64,000 nucleotides of DNA, taken from the NCBI RefSeq assembly GCF_000967865.1, contig NZ_JXRU01000031.1:142252-206251 (forward strand). The letters run 5' to 3'. The notes under the pieces are model-generated. The model was not told the DNA's origin. It searched no databases and was given only the letters and a program-made list of their open reading frames with translations. This stretch comes from Microbacterium sp. SA39. GTDB lineage: Bacteria; Actinomycetota; Actinomycetes; Actinomycetales; Microbacteriaceae. A program made the translations under genes and the position numbers. Positions 20,909 to 31,123 of this stretch are shown here, in pieces; position 1 is the first letter of the stretch; each line of letters begins with the position of its first letter.

Positions 20909-22102
20909 ATGAGCGCCCTGCGTCTGTTCACGTCCGAGTCCGTCACCGAGGGGCATCCGGACAAGATCTGCGACCAGATCTCGGACAGCATCCTCGACGG
21001 GCTCCTCGCGAAAGACCCGGGTTCGCGCGTCGCGGTGGAGACGCTGGTCACCACCGGGCTCGTGCACGTCGCCGGAGAGATCCGCACCGAGGCGTACGTC
21101 GACATCCCCACCATCGTCCGGCAGGTCGTCAACGGGATCGGCTACACGTCCAGCGAGACCGGCTTCGACGGCGACTCGTGCGGTGTCAGCGTGTCGGTCG
21201 GCGAGCAGTCGTCCGACATCGCGCACGGCGTCGACAACGCACAGGAGCATCGGGACGGATCCTCGATCGATCCGCTCGATGGGCTCGGTGCCGGCGATCA
21301 GGGCATCATGTTCGGCTTCGCCACGAACGAGACCCCGCAGCTCATGCCGATGGCCGCGTGGACGGCTCACCGCATCGCGGAGCGCCTCACCGAGGTGCGT
21401 CGCAGCGGCCTGCTGCCCTTCCTCCGCCCCGACGGCAAGACGCAGGTGACCCTCGGCTACGACGGCTTCACGCCGAAGACCGTCGACGCCATCGTCCTCT
21501 CCACGCAGCACCACCCCGAGATCTCGCAGGACGAGTTGAAGGCGCAGGTGCGCGAGCACGTGATCGACCCGATCCTCGCGACGACGGGCCTCGATCTCGG
21601 CGACGTGACGCACTACATCAACCCCGCGGGGCCCTTCGTCACGGGCGGCCCGAAGGGCGATGCGGGCCTCACCGGCCGCAAGATCATCATCGACACCTAC
21701 GGCGGGGCAGCCCGCCACGGCGGGGGCGCGTTCAGCGGCAAGGATCCGTCGAAGGTCGACCGCTCCGGCGCGTACGCCACTCGCTGGGTCGCGAAGAACG
21801 CCGTGGCGGCCGGTCTCGCCGACCGTCTCGAGGTGCAGGTCGCCTACGCGATCGGCGTCGCACGCCCGGTGGGGCTGTACGTCGAGACCTTCGGCACCGG
21901 CAAGGTGACCGATGAGGCGATCATCGCGGCGATCGAGAAGGTCTTCGACCTGCGTCCGCAGGCGATCATCGAACAGCTCGACCTGCTGCGCCCCATCTAC
22001 GCGCAGACCGCGGCCTACGGCCACTTCGGCCGCGAGCTGCCGGACTTCACCTGGGAGCGGACCGACCGCGTGGAAGAGCTGCGCCGCGCCGCCGGACTCT
22101 GA
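20909..22102 (+). CDS. metK: S-adenosylmethionine synthetase
   Basis: Forms SAM from methionine and ATP. The 397-residue protein has [19 protein letters not shown] at residues 8-26 (His of catalysis and Mg ligand), [12 protein letters not shown] near 128-139, and the phosphate loop [19 protein letters not shown]. Length is normal. ATG follows CTGGAG. priA starts 16 bp after its stop. Confidence 0.98.
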   Translation: MSALRLFTSESVTEGHPDKICDQISDSILDGLLAKDPGSRVAVETLVTTGLVHVAGEIRTEAYVDIPTIVRQVVNGIGYTSSETGFDGDSCGVSVSVGEQSSDIAHGVDNAQEHRDGSSIDPLDGLGAGDQGIMFGFATNETPQLMPMAAWTAHRIAERLTEVRRSGLLPFLRPDGKTQVTLGYDGFTPKTVDAIVLSTQHHPEISQDELKAQVREHVIDPILATTGLDLGDVTHYINPAGPFVTGGPKGDAGLTGRKIIIDTYGGAARHGGGAFSGKDPSKVDRSGAYATRWVAKNAVAAGLADRLEVQVAYAIGVARPVGLYVETFGTGKVTDEAIIAAIEKVFDLRPQAIIEQLDLLRPIYAQTAAYGHFGRELPDFTWERTDRVEELRRAAGL

Positions 22103-22118
22103 TGGGGCCCCGGTCCTG

Positions 22119-24077
22119 ATGACTTCCGAGAGCCGGCGCATCGCGCGCGTGCTCCTCGACTCGCCGCTGCCGCAGCTCGACCGCCTGTTCGACTACGCAC
22201 TTCCTGCGGAGTTCGGCGATGTCCCGCTCGGCGTGCGCGTGCGCGTGCCCCTGCGGACTGCCGGGCGGGTGATCGACGGATACATCGTCGACATCGACAC
22301 CGAGGATGATGCCGACCGCCCCCTGTCCGCGGTAGACAGCGTCGTCTCCGAGGTCGCCGTCCTGCCCGAGCGGTTGAACAGACTCGCTCGTCGTGTCGCC
22401 GATCGGGCTGCCGGCTCTGCCTCCGATGTGCTGCGGCTGGTGATCCCCAAGCGACAGGTGCGCGTCGAGAAGGCGTGGACCCGGGACAGCCCCGTGCCGA
22501 CGGTGGAGGAGGAGTCGGCGGAGCGAGCCCGTACGGTCCTCGACGACTACGACGGGCTGGTGGCGGTGCTGGACGATGCGGGCCGGGCCGCGGTCGAGGC
22601 CATCCCGCAGCTTCGGAACGGGGGAGAGGCCTGGACCGAGCTCCTCGCCGCCGCGGCCGCGCACACCCTTGCCTCGGGCCGGTCGACGATCCTCATCGTG
22701 CCCGACCACCGTGACCTCGATCGCCTGCTGACCGCGCTCGACGCGCTCGTCCCGGCGGAGTCGGTCGTCCGATACGACTCCCGTCAGACGAACCCCGATC
22801 GCTACCGCGGCTTCCTCCGAACCCTCGAGGAGGCGCCCTGCATCGTGGTCGGCAACCGATCCGCCGTGTACGCCCCCGTCGAGGCGGGTCTCGTCGCGAT
22901 CTGGGACGACGGCGATCCCCTGCTCGGTGAACAGCTCGCGCCCTACGTCAACGCGCGGGACGCGGCGCTGCTCCGACAGGAGCTCGAGCAGTCCGCCCTG
23001 CTGTTCGCCGGACACACCCGCACGACCGACGTGGAACGGCTGGTCGCCCACGGCTGGCTGCGGGATGTCCGTGCGAAGCGCCGCGTGCTTCCCAAGGTGG
23101 TGCTCAGCACCCCGCAGGAGATGGACCAGCCCACGGCGCAGCGCATGCCGTCCTCGGCGTTCCTCGCGGCACGCAACGCCGCCGCCGAAGGTCCGGTGCT
23201 GGTGCAGGTGTCACGACCGGGGTTCTCGCCCTCGCTCGTCTGCGCCGAATGCCGTGCGCCGGCGCGGTGCCCGCATTGCGGTGGTCCCTTGGGCGCCCGG
23301 CACCGCGGCGCCGTCCCTGTCTGCGGGTGGTGCGGGCGCAGTGCTCAGGCGTGGGCGTGCCCGGCGTGCTCGTCGACGAAGCTCCGACTCGCGTCGTCCG
23401 GGAGTGAGCGGACCGCAGACGAGCTCGGTCGCGCGTTCGCCGGCATCCGGGTGATCGTGGCAGACGGGGCCCATCCGGTCGATCGAGTCGACGCGAAGCC
23501 CGCCCTGGTCGTCGCCACCCGCGGCGCGGAGCCGCTCGCGGTCGGCGGATATCGCGCCGTGGTGCTCCTCGACGGACCGCGGATGCTGCAGGCCCCTGAC
23601 CTCCGCGTCGGCGAGGCCTGCCTGCGCTGGTGGTCCAACGCCGCCGCCCTCGCAGCGCCGGGCGCGCCGATCCACCTCGTCGGCGTGAGCGGCGCCGTCG
23701 GGCTGGCTCTCGCAACCTGGAACCAGGCGGGATACGCGCGATCCGAGCTCGACAGCAGGGCGCCCCTGCACATGCCGCCCACGACACGGGTGGCGCTCGT
23801 CGAAGGTTCTGCCGCGGCCGTCTCCCGCGCCCTCATCGCGCTCGGTGAGCTCGCACTGCCGTCCGACGCGGTCCTCGGTCCCGTCCCCGTCGATTCCGAT
23901 GACCTCCCCCCTCGCGTGCGCGCCCTGGTGCGCTTCGAGTACGGTGCGGGGAGCCGCGTCGCCACGGTCCTGCGTGCCGCGGTGGTCGCCGAGGCGGTCA
24001 GCGGACGCCGCGGCAGGGCACGCAACACGAAGAGCACCCTCAGCGTGCGCCTCGATATCCTCGATCCAGAGCTCTGA
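22119..24077 (+). CDS. priA: Primosomal protein PriA, ATPase-motif-deficient form
   Basis: Replication-restart protein recognising forked DNA. The 652-residue protein begins ARVLLDSPLPQLDRLFDYALP, the PriA DNA-binding domain. It keeps the zinc-binding cysteine block (CAEC, CPHC, CGWC, CPAC, about residues 375-425). The helicase region has no GxTGSGKT Walker A; the equivalent stretch reads AHTLASGRSTILIVPD. Actinobacterial PriA proteins are known to lack this motif, so helicase activity is doubtful. ATG 22119 is chosen because upstream in-frame sequence is inside metK. Confidence 0.92.
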   Translation: MTSESRRIARVLLDSPLPQLDRLFDYALPAEFGDVPLGVRVRVPLRTAGRVIDGYIVDIDTEDDADRPLSAVDSVVSEVAVLPERLNRLARRVADRAAGSASDVLRLVIPKRQVRVEKAWTRDSPVPTVEEESAERARTVLDDYDGLVAVLDDAGRAAVEAIPQLRNGGEAWTELLAAAAAHTLASGRSTILIVPDHRDLDRLLTALDALVPAESVVRYDSRQTNPDRYRGFLRTLEEAPCIVVGNRSAVYAPVEAGLVAIWDDGDPLLGEQLAPYVNARDAALLRQELEQSALLFAGHTRTTDVERLVAHGWLRDVRAKRRVLPKVVLSTPQEMDQPTAQRMPSSAFLAARNAAAEGPVLVQVSRPGFSPSLVCAECRAPARCPHCGGPLGARHRGAVPVCGWCGRSAQAWACPACSSTKLRLASSGSERTADELGRAFAGIRVIVADGAHPVDRVDAKPALVVATRGAEPLAVGGYRAVVLLDGPRMLQAPDLRVGEACLRWWSNAAALAAPGAPIHLVGVSGAVGLALATWNQAGYARSELDSRAPLHMPPTTRVALVEGSAAAVSRALIALGELALPSDAVLGPVPVDSDDLPPRVRALVRFEYGAGSRVATVLRAAVVAEAVSGRRGRARNTKSTLSVRLDILDPEL

Positions 24078-24095
24078 CCCTTCCGGAGAACCTTC

Positions 24096-25016
24096 ATGCG
24101 CCTCGTCTTCGCCGGCACACCCGCTGCTGCCGTGCCCACCCTGAAACGATTGGCGACGCTGCACGACGTCGTCGCGGTCGTGACCCGTCCCGATGCGCCA
24201 CTCGGCCGCAAGCGCGTCCTGACGCCTTCGCCGGTCGCGCAGGCCGCCGAAGAGCTGGGGCTGCCCGTGATCCGTGCGGCGCGCCTCGACGAGGACGCCA
24301 CGGGGAAGATCACCGCGCTGCGGCCGGAACTCGGGGTGGTCGTCGCGTACGGCGGCCTCGTGCGCGAACCGCTGCTCTCCGCTCCGGATGCCGGTTGGAT
24401 CAACCTGCACTTCTCGCTGCTGCCCGCGTGGCGCGGAGCCGCCCCGGTGCAGCGCGCGCTGATCGCGGGGGATCAGGAGCTCGGAGCGAGCGTGTTCCAG
24501 CTCGTCCCGGAACTGGACGCCGGCGATGTCTTCGCCATGCGCACCATCGACATCGCGCCGACCGCCACCGCGGATCAGGCGCTGAAGACCCTGGCGCAGG
24601 ACGGTGCCGACCTGACGGCCGAGGTCGTCGCAGGCATCGCGGACGGCAGCGCCCGCAGCGTTCCCCAGCAGGGAGAGCCGACGCTCGCCCCCAAGCTGAC
24701 GCTCGCCGACGGCCTGCTCGACTGGTCGCAGTCTCTCGACCAGGTGTTCGCTCGTTTCCGCGGCGTCACTCCTGAACCCGGTGCACACACCACAGTCGCC
24801 GGGCAGCGCCTCAAGATCCTCGAAGCGGCGCCGGCGCATGACGCCGACCCCCTCGAGCCCGGTCAGATCGTCGCCGGGAGATCAGAACTGCTCGTCGGCA
24901 CGGCATCCGCTCCGCTCGCCGTCACGCGCGTCCAGCCGGCGGGCAAGGGAGCGATGAACGCCGTCGACTGGTGGCGGGGCCAGCGTGACACGGAAGGGCT
25001 GCGTGCCGGATCATGA
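24096..25016 (+). CDS. fmt: Methionyl-tRNA formyltransferase
   Basis: Formylates initiator Met-tRNA using 10-formyl-THF. The 306-residue protein starts MRLVFAGTPAAAVPTL and has the catalytic formyltransferase loop NLHFSLLPAWRGAAPVQRAL near residues 104-123, with an OB-like C-terminal tRNA-binding domain. GGAG precedes ATG. It overlaps rsmB by 4 bp. Confidence 0.98.
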   Translation: MRLVFAGTPAAAVPTLKRLATLHDVVAVVTRPDAPLGRKRVLTPSPVAQAAEELGLPVIRAARLDEDATGKITALRPELGVVVAYGGLVREPLLSAPDAGWINLHFSLLPAWRGAAPVQRALIAGDQELGASVFQLVPELDAGDVFAMRTIDIAPTATADQALKTLAQDGADLTAEVVAGIADGSARSVPQQGEPTLAPKLTLADGLLDWSQSLDQVFARFRGVTPEPGAHTTVAGQRLKILEAAPAHDADPLEPGQIVAGRSELLVGTASAPLAVTRVQPAGKGAMNAVDWWRGQRDTEGLRAGS

Positions 25017-26512
25017 GCCACTCGGATCACGGACGACCGCCGCGTCGGAATCCGGCGCGATCAGGCGGGGGCGCCCGCCCCACGCACGACGCAGAGCGCG
25101 CGGCACGGCGCGGTCCTGACCGCTCGGTGCAGCCGGCTCGTCGTGTCGCCTACGACGTGCTGCGCGCCGTGTCGGACTCCGACGCCTACGCCAACCTGCT
25201 GCTGCCGACGGCCATCGCCGAGGCGGGGCTCACCCCGCAGGACGCGGCCCTCGCCACCGAGCTGACCTACGGCACGCTCCGTCGCAGGGGCCTCTACGAC
25301 GCCATCATCGCCACGGCGGCCGACCGCGCGACGGACGGCATCGATCCGGCCGTCCTGGACGCGCTCCGCCTCGCCGTGCACCAGTTGCTCGCGACCCGGG
25401 TGGCCTCTCACGCGGCGGTGAACGAGTCGGTGAACCTGGTCGCGATCGCCGCCGGTCGCGGCGCATCGAGCTTCACCAACGCGGTGCTGCGCCGTATCGC
25501 GCGGGAGACGCCCGGCCAATGGCAGGAGCGGATCGAGCAGGATGCACGCTCCGACGACGAGCGGCTCGCACTTCGGTCGGCCCATCCGGTCTGGATCATC
25601 CGGGCCCTGCGGCGCGCTCTCGCGGCGGAGGGTCGTGCGGACGAGCTCGAGGCCCTGCTCGAGGCCGACAACGCCTCACCCGAGGTGACGCTCGTCGCGC
25701 TGCCGGGCCTCGCGGAGCCGGCCGAGCCCCGCCGCCCCTACGCCGCCACAGCGTTCGGATCACCGGGCGGCGATCCGCGTCGCTCCGTCGAGGCGTCCGG
25801 CGGCACGGTCCGCGTGCAGGACGAGGGCTCGCAGCTCGTCGCACTCGCTCTGGCGGGGGCCACGCCGATCCGCGCGGGGGAGCGGTGGCTCGACCTGTGT
25901 GCTGGCCCCGGCGGCAAGACCGCGCTCCTCGCCGCGATCGCACGCCGGCATGACGTCGTGCTCGAGGCCAACGAGGTCGTCCCGACGCGGGCGCGGCTGG
26001 TGCGGAACGCTCTGCGCGCCGTGCCCGGTGACGTCGTCGTCCACGAGCAGGACGGTCGCGTGCTGGCGGCGCAGCGGGCAGGGGAGTTCGATCGGATCCT
26101 GGTCGATGCCCCGTGCACGGGGCTCGGGGCTCTCCGTCGGCGTCCGGAGGCGCGGTGGCGGAAGTCCCCGGCCGACGTTGCCGACCTGGTGCCGCTGCAG
26201 GTGGATCTGCTCACCGCCGCGCTGGACGCCCTCGCACCCGGCGGGATCGTGGCGTACGTCACGTGCTCTCCGCACCTCGCCGAGACCGTCGGCGTCGTGC
26301 AGGAGGTGCTGCGCGACCGGACCGACATCAGCGAGCTCGACGCGCGCGCGGTGATCGCCGGCCTCGCCGAGTCGCCGATCGATCTCGCCGTCGACGGGCG
26401 GCAGACGAACGGGAGCGCGCAGCTCTGGCCGCACCGTCATGGCACCGACGCCATGTTCCTCGCGCTGCTCCGGCGCGCGGACTCGCCGAACACGACAGCG
26501 AAGGAAGACTAG
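25013..26512 (+). CDS. rsmB: 16S rRNA m5C967 methyltransferase RsmB
   Basis: SAM-dependent rRNA cytosine-5 methyltransferase, 499 residues. After a basic disordered tail comes a NusB-like RNA-binding domain (about residues 38-170, PARRVAYDVLRAV...), then the NOL1/NOP2/Sun methyltransferase domain with SAM loop LDLCAGPGGKTALLAA near 300-315. The catalytic cysteines are in DAPCTGLGALRRRPEARW (about 366) and VTCSPHLAE (about 417). ATGA overlap with fmt. Confidence 0.96.
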   Translation: MSHSDHGRPPRRNPARSGGGARPTHDAERAARRGPDRSVQPARRVAYDVLRAVSDSDAYANLLLPTAIAEAGLTPQDAALATELTYGTLRRRGLYDAIIATAADRATDGIDPAVLDALRLAVHQLLATRVASHAAVNESVNLVAIAAGRGASSFTNAVLRRIARETPGQWQERIEQDARSDDERLALRSAHPVWIIRALRRALAAEGRADELEALLEADNASPEVTLVALPGLAEPAEPRRPYAATAFGSPGGDPRRSVEASGGTVRVQDEGSQLVALALAGATPIRAGERWLDLCAGPGGKTALLAAIARRHDVVLEANEVVPTRARLVRNALRAVPGDVVVHEQDGRVLAAQRAGEFDRILVDAPCTGLGALRRRPEARWRKSPADVADLVPLQVDLLTAALDALAPGGIVAYVTCSPHLAETVGVVQEVLRDRTDISELDARAVIAGLAESPIDLAVDGRQTNGSAQLWPHRHGTDAMFLALLRRADSPNTTAKED

Positions 26513-26516
26513 GACC

Positions 26517-27197
26517 GTGGAACTCCCCAGCGCCCCGCGCATCAACCCCAGCATCCTGGCCGCCGATTTCGTCAACATGCAGGCCGATCTCGCCAAGATC
26601 GCGACGGCCGACTTCGCGCATGTCGACGTGATGGACAACCACTTCGTGCCCAACCTCACGTTCGGCCCGCAGATGGTCGAGCGCATTCAGGCGACGAGTC
26701 CCATCCCGCTGGACGTGCACCTGATGATCACCGACCCCGATCAGTGGGCACCCGGCTATGCGGAGCTCGGCGCGGCGAGCGTCACCTTCCACCTCGAGGC
26801 GGCGGCCGATCCGATCTCCCTCGCGCGCAGGCTCCGTGACATCGGAGCCCGGGCCGGGATCGCGATCAAGCCCGACACCCCCGCCGACGGTCTCTATTCC
26901 GTCCTCGAGGAGTTCGATCAGATCCTCGTCATGACCGTGGAGCCGGGCTTCGGCGGGCAGGGCTTCATGCCCGAGACCATGCCGAAGCTACGCGCCCTGG
27001 CCGATGAGGCGCGTCGCCGCGGCTCGCAGGTGTGGTTGCAGGTCGACGGCGGCATCTCGGACAGCACGATCGAGATGGCCGCAGCGGCCGGCGCCGACAC
27101 CTTCGTCGCCGGATCCGCGGTCTTCGGTGCAGACGACATCGAGGCGGCCGTCACCCGGCTCAGGGACCGCGCGCGAGCCGGTAGCCTGGACGGGTGA
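26517..27197 (+). CDS. rpe: Ribulose-phosphate 3-epimerase
   Basis: Interconverts ribulose-5-phosphate and xylulose-5-phosphate in the pentose phosphate pathway. The 226-residue TIM barrel has [10 protein letters not shown] near residues 9-18, [12 protein letters not shown] (metal His and catalytic Asp), DVHLMI, and [14 protein letters not shown] 26517 lies 4 bp after rsmB and gives the standard N terminus. It overlaps hisE by 4 bp. Confidence 0.97.
   Translation: MELPSAPRINPSILAADFVNMQADLAKIATADFAHVDVMDNHFVPNLTFGPQMVERIQATSPIPLDVHLMITDPDQWAPGYAELGAASVTFHLEAAADPISLARRLRDIGARAGIAIKPDTPADGLYSVLEEFDQILVMTVEPGFGGQGFMPETMPKLRALADEARRRGSQVWLQVDGGISDSTIEMAAAAGADTFVAGSAVFGADDIEAAVTRLRDRARAGSLDG
27182..27187 (+). 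promoter_or_regulatory. Possible leaderless -10 of hisE within rpe
   Basis: TAGCCT in the rpe 3' end is six bases before GTG 27194, the same spacing as at other starts in the window. It could be a histidine-operon promoter, or chance within coding sequence. Confidence 0.35.
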
Positions 27198-27457
27198 AGA
27201 CTTTCGACGAGCTGTTCGCCGAGCTCAGCGCCAAGGCCGAGACCCGACCCGAGGGCTCCGGAACCGTCGCGGAGCTCGACGCCGGCGTGCACACGATCGG
27301 AAAGAAGATCGTCGAAGAGGCCGCGGAGGTGTGGATGGCGTCGGAGTACGAATCCGACGACGAAGCCGCCGAAGAGATCTCCCAGCTGCTGTACCACCTG
27401 CAGGTCATGATGATCGCGAAAGGTCTCAGCCTGCAGGACGTCTACCGACATCTGTGA
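27194..27457 (+). CDS. hisE: Phosphoribosyl-ATP pyrophosphatase
   Basis: Hydrolyses phosphoribosyl-ATP to phosphoribosyl-AMP, histidine step 2. The 87-residue all-helical MazG-like protein has the [24 protein letters not shown] block with the acidic metal residues KIVEEAAEV and [18 protein letters not shown]. It overlaps rpe by 4 bp and is followed by hisG after 38 bp. Confidence 0.96.
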   Translation: MKTFDELFAELSAKAETRPEGSGTVAELDAGVHTIGKKIVEEAAEVWMASEYESDDEAAEEISQLLYHLQVMMIAKGLSLQDVYRHL

Positions 27458-27495
27458 TGCGCTCCGTTCCGATCCCCTCGAACTGAAAGCCATCC

Positions 27496-28338
27496 ATGCT
27501 GCGCATCGCTGTTCCCAACAAGGGCTCGCTCTCCGAGACCGCCGCCGACATGCTTGCGGAGGCCGGCTACGCCGGTCGCCGTGACCCGAAGACCCTGCAC
27601 GTCGTCGACGCCGAGAACGACGTCGAATTCTTCTTCCTCCGTCCGAAGGACATCGCGACCTACGTGGGGTCCGGTGCCATCGACGTCGGCATCACGGGTC
27701 GGGACCTGCTCCTCGACGCCCGGATGCCGGGAGCGCGCGAGATCGAGGCGCTCGGCTTCGCCGGTTCCACGTTCCGCTTCGCCGCACCCTCCGGCCGGTA
27801 CACCGACGTGTCCCAGCTCGACGGTCTGCGCATCGCGACCTCGTACCCGGGCCTCGTCGACGCCTTCCTCGACGAGCGCGGCATCGCGGTGGACCTCGTT
27901 CCGCTCGACGGCGCGGTGGAGTCCGCCGTGCGCCTGGGCGTGGCGGATGCCGTCGCCGACGTGGTCGAGACCGGCACCACGCTCCGTCAGGCGGGTCTCG
28001 ACGTGTTCGGCCCCGTGATCCTCGAGTCCGAGGCCGTGCTCATAGCCGGTCCCGCGGATGCCGACGGGTCGGAGACACTGCTGCGTCGACTGCGCGGTGT
28101 CATGGTCGCCCGCCGCTTCGTCATGATCGACTACGACCTGCCGGTGGCTCTGCTCGATGACGCCGTCAAGATCGCCGGCGGTGTGGAGTCGCCGACCGTG
28201 TCGCCGCTGCGGGACCCGGAGTGGGTCGCCGTGCGGGTCATGGTCGCGCGCACCAGGGTCAATCACGTGATGGACGAGCTCTACGCGCTCGGCGCCCGCG
28301 CGATCCTCGTCACCGCCATCCACAACGCGAGACTCTGA
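27496..28338 (+). CDS. hisG: ATP phosphoribosyltransferase, long form
   Basis: First and feedback-regulated enzyme of histidine synthesis. The 280-residue length and C-terminal domain ([15 protein letters not shown]...[12 protein letters not shown]) place it in the long HisG class, which binds histidine on its own PII-like C-terminal domain and needs no HisZ. N-terminal [14 protein letters not shown] and [10 protein letters not shown] are typical. It shares one base with hisF (TGATG). Confidence 0.97.
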   Translation: MLRIAVPNKGSLSETAADMLAEAGYAGRRDPKTLHVVDAENDVEFFFLRPKDIATYVGSGAIDVGITGRDLLLDARMPGAREIEALGFAGSTFRFAAPSGRYTDVSQLDGLRIATSYPGLVDAFLDERGIAVDLVPLDGAVESAVRLGVADAVADVVETGTTLRQAGLDVFGPVILESEAVLIAGPADADGSETLLRRLRGVMVARRFVMIDYDLPVALLDDAVKIAGGVESPTVSPLRDPEWVAVRVMVARTRVNHVMDELYALGARAILVTAIHNARL

Positions 28339-29099
28339 TGACTCTCGCCAGCCGCGTGATCCCGTGTCTGGACGTCGCCGACGGACGCGTCGTCAAGGGC
28401 GTCAACTTCGAGAACCTCCGCGACATGGGCGACCCGGTCGAGCTCGCGCGGCACTACGCCGCGCAGGGAGCGGATGAGATCACCTTCCTTGACGTCACTG
28501 CCACCGTCGATGCGCGGGCCACGACCTACGACGTGGTGCAGCGCACGGCCGAGCAGGTCTTCGTGCCGCTGACCGTCGGCGGGGGAGTGCGCAGCGTCGA
28601 TGACGTGGCGCGGCTGCTCTCGGTCGGCGCCGACAAGGTGGGCGTGAACTCGGCGGCCATCGCGCGTCCCGACCTGGTCGGCGAGATCGCCGACCGCTTC
28701 GGCGCGCAGGTGCTGGTGCTCTCCCTCGATGTGAAGCGCGCCGACATCACCCCCTCTGGATTCGTCGTCACCACCCACGGCGGCCGCACCCTCACGACGC
28801 TCGACGCGGTCGCATGGGCGCGGGAGGCCGTCGAACGCGGTGCCGGCGAACTCCTCGTGAACTCGATCGATGCGGACGGCACACGGGATGGCTTCGACCT
28901 CGAGCTCGTGGGCCTTATGCGCGAGATCGCATCGGTACCGGTGATCGCCTCCGGCGGCGCCGGCAAGGCCGCCGATTTCGCGCCGGCGATCAAGGCTGGA
29001 GCGGATGCCGTGCTCGCGGCGAGCGTGTTCCACACCGGAGCGCTCACCGTCGGAGACGTCAAGGACGCGCTGCGCGCGGAAGGAGTGCTGGTCCGGTGA
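28338..29099 (+). CDS. hisF: Imidazole glycerol phosphate synthase cyclase subunit
   Basis: Cyclase half of the HisF-HisH complex; uses ammonia to make imidazole glycerol phosphate and AICAR. The 253-residue (beta-alpha)8 barrel has [19 protein letters not shown] with the catalytic Asp near residue 12, the second catalytic Asp in LSLDVKR near 130, and phosphate loops [10 protein letters not shown] and [13 protein letters not shown] 28338 overlaps the hisG stop. hisA, hisH and hisB are not in the window. Confidence 0.98.
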   Translation: MTLASRVIPCLDVADGRVVKGVNFENLRDMGDPVELARHYAAQGADEITFLDVTATVDARATTYDVVQRTAEQVFVPLTVGGGVRSVDDVARLLSVGADKVGVNSAAIARPDLVGEIADRFGAQVLVLSLDVKRADITPSGFVVTTHGGRTLTTLDAVAWAREAVERGAGELLVNSIDADGTRDGFDLELVGLMREIASVPVIASGGAGKAADFAPAIKAGADAVLAASVFHTGALTVGDVKDALRAEGVLVR

Positions 29100-29455
29100 C
29101 TTCGATCGAGGAACGCATCGCACAGGTCGCCTTCAACGATGACGGCCTCGCGCCGGCGATTGTTCAGCAGTGGGACACCCAGGAGGTGCTGATGCTCGCC
29201 TGGGTCGACGCCGAGGCACTGCGCCGCACCCTGACGACAGGGCGCGCGACCTACTGGTCACGATCCCGACAGATCTACTGGCGGAAGGGCGACACGTCCG
29301 GCAACATCCAGGTCGTGCACGAGGCGCGCCTCGACTGCGACGGAGACGCCATCCTTCTCAAGGTGGCGCAGACCGGACCCGCCTGCCACACCGGCACGCA
29401 CACATGCTTCGACACGCACGACCTCGAGGCTGCCGTGGGAGCGGGAGAGCAGTGA
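29096..29455 (+). CDS. hisI: Phosphoribosyl-AMP cyclohydrolase
   Basis: Opens the purine ring of phosphoribosyl-AMP, histidine step 3. The 119-residue zinc enzyme has [19 protein letters not shown], the metal residues of LDCDGDAI, and the zinc cysteines of [10 protein letters not shown] near residues 99-108. GTG overlaps hisF by 4 bp and its own end overlaps the next gene by 4 bp. Confidence 0.97.
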   Translation: MTSIEERIAQVAFNDDGLAPAIVQQWDTQEVLMLAWVDAEALRRTLTTGRATYWSRSRQIYWRKGDTSGNIQVVHEARLDCDGDAILLKVAQTGPACHTGTHTCFDTHDLEAAVGAGEQ

Positions 29456-30036
29456 GCCTCGCGCAGCGCGGTCGTTCCCTCTCGGTCTCGGGCTTCCTGC
29501 TCGCCGGTGCCATCGGCATCATCTCGTCGACCCAGACGTGGCTGACGGTGGAAAGAGCGGATGCCGGTGCGGCGATCCTCGTCCCCGGCGCGTCTGCCCT
29601 CGTCCTGCTCGCGCCACTGAGCCTCGCGGTGCTGGCCCTCGGCGCCGCCCTCTCGATCGCCGCACCGATCGTCCGCGTGGTGTTCGCGGTGCTGGCCGGC
29701 GCGGCCTCCGTTCTGCTGGGTTGGTCGACCGTTCAGATGCTCGCATCGCCCATCGGTTCCGTGGGTCCGGCCGTGGCCGAGGCGACAGGGCTCGCGGGCG
29801 AAGCAGCGCTCCAGGACATGGTGCAGGAGGTGGTCCCCACAGCCTGGCCGATCATCGCCCTGATCGGCTGGGTCATCCTGCTCGCGGCGTCCGTCTTCGT
29901 CCTGCTGACCTGGCGGGGCTGGAAGGCGGGCGGTCGGCGCTACCGTACCGACGCGGAAGCCGCGCAGCACGAAGGTCCCGTGGACGCGGTCGATTCCTGG
30001 GACGAGCTGTCCCGCGGAACCGACCCCACGCGGTGA
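29452..30036 (+). CDS. Trp-operon-associated membrane protein
   Basis: A 194-residue protein of the Trp_oprn_chp family, found beside trp genes across actinobacteria. Four hydrophobic helices are visible (about residues 12-30, 43-66, 70-92, 130-152) with the family's STQTWLTV motif after the first. The C-terminal tail is hydrophilic. Function unknown. It overlaps hisI by 4 bp, whereas in many relatives trpE lies between them; trpE is absent here. Confidence 0.85.
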   Translation: MSLAQRGRSLSVSGFLLAGAIGIISSTQTWLTVERADAGAAILVPGASALVLLAPLSLAVLALGAALSIAAPIVRVVFAVLAGAASVLLGWSTVQMLASPIGSVGPAVAEATGLAGEAALQDMVQEVVPTAWPIIALIGWVILLAASVFVLLTWRGWKAGGRRYRTDAEAAQHEGPVDAVDSWDELSRGTDPTR

Positions 30037-30042
30037 CCCCGA

Positions 30043-30048
30043 TAGACT
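30043..30048 (+). promoter_or_regulatory. Candidate -10 upstream of the trpCBA segment
   Basis: TAGACT lies 36 bp before ATG 30084; a start near 30055 would give a short leader carrying the strong site GGAGGAG. Confidence 0.5.
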
Positions 30049-30083
30049 GAACCAGCCCCGCACGTCGTCCCCCGGAGGAGAAC

Positions 30084-30314
30084 ATGACCAACCCGATCGC
30101 CGACCCCGGCCACGGACACTCGCCTGCGGCCTGGACCGCTGTCGTGATCATGCTCGTCGGCTTCACCGCCGGCACCGTCGCGTTCTGCTTCGAGGCGCCG
30201 ACCCTTGTCTGGATATCCTCCGCGCTCATCCCGATCGGCGCGCTCGTGGGCTGGGCGCTGTCGAAGGCCGGCTACGGCGTGAAGGGCCCCAAGTACTCGC
30301 CGAAGGCCCACTAG
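30084..30314 (+). CDS. Small HGxxPAAW membrane protein
   Basis: A 76-residue protein with two transmembrane helices (about residues 17-38 and 41-62) and the family motif HGHSPAAW at residues 10-17. It belongs to a small actinobacterial family of unknown function that sits between the Trp-associated membrane protein and trpC. A strong GGAGGAG precedes ATG, and the stop shares one base with the trpC GTG. Confidence 0.88.
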   Translation: MTNPIADPGHGHSPAAWTAVVIMLVGFTAGTVAFCFEAPTLVWISSALIPIGALVGWALSKAGYGVKGPKYSPKAH

Positions 30315-31123
30315 TGGTTCTCGCCGACCTGACGGCCGGCGCTGTCTCAGACGCCGAGCGTCGCTCTCTGGACCGGCCGCTCGCGGTCGTGGAACGAGAA
30401 GCCCTCGCGCGTCCCGCCGCGAAGAATGCGCTGTCGTTCCTCGCGCCGGCCGACCAGGTGAAGATCATCGCCGAGGTGAAGCGCGCCAGCCCGTCGCGCG
30501 GCGCTCTCGCCGACATCCCCGACCCCGCACTGCAGGCCTCGCTGTACGAGACAGGCGGAGCCTCCGCGATCAGCGTGCTGACCGAGGAACGCCGGTTCGG
30601 CGGCAGTCTCGCCGACCTCGAGGCCGTGACCGCACGCGTGTCGCTGCCCGTGCTGCGCAAGGATTTCATCGCCACCCGCTACCAGGTGCTCGAAGCCCGT
30701 GCGGCCGGAGCCGATCTCGTGCTCCTGATCGTCGCGGGGATCGAGCCAGCGGTTCTGCAGGATCTCTTCGGCTTCATCGGCGAGCTCGGCATGACCCCGC
30801 TCGTGGAGACCCATTCCGACGATGAGCTGGAGGCGGCGATCGACCTCGGCGCCCCGCTGATCGGTGTCAACGCCCGCGACCTGAAGACCCTCGAGCTCGA
30901 CCGCGACTTGTTCGGCCGGCTCGTCGAGCGCATCCCCGACACGGCCGTGAAGATCGCCGAGTCGGCTGTCCTCACGCCGGCGGACGTCGTGCACTACCGC
31001 TCCGCCGGTGCCGATGTCGTCCTGATCGGCGAGGCGCTGGTCACCGGCGATCCCGTCGCCACCCTGAAGAGCTTCCTGGAGGCATCGTGCGACGTACTGA
31101 GCGAGCGGAGCGAGACGAAGTGA
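30314..31123 (+). CDS. trpC: Indole-3-glycerol phosphate synthase
   Basis: Closes the indole ring in tryptophan synthesis. The 269-residue (beta-alpha)8 barrel has [14 protein letters not shown] (catalytic Lys), [25 protein letters not shown], and [14 protein letters not shown] overlaps the preceding stop by one base. The last residues (LSERSETK) lie past the normal fold and are encoded by a short GAGCG-rich repeat-like sequence at the trpC/trpB junction. No fused trpF is present. Confidence 0.96.
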   Translation: MVLADLTAGAVSDAERRSLDRPLAVVEREALARPAAKNALSFLAPADQVKIIAEVKRASPSRGALADIPDPALQASLYETGGASAISVLTEERRFGGSLADLEAVTARVSLPVLRKDFIATRYQVLEARAAGADLVLLIVAGIEPAVLQDLFGFIGELGMTPLVETHSDDELEAAIDLGAPLIGVNARDLKTLELDRDLFGRLVERIPDTAVKIAESAVLTPADVVHYRSAGADVVLIGEALVTGDPVATLKSFLEASCDVLSERSETK

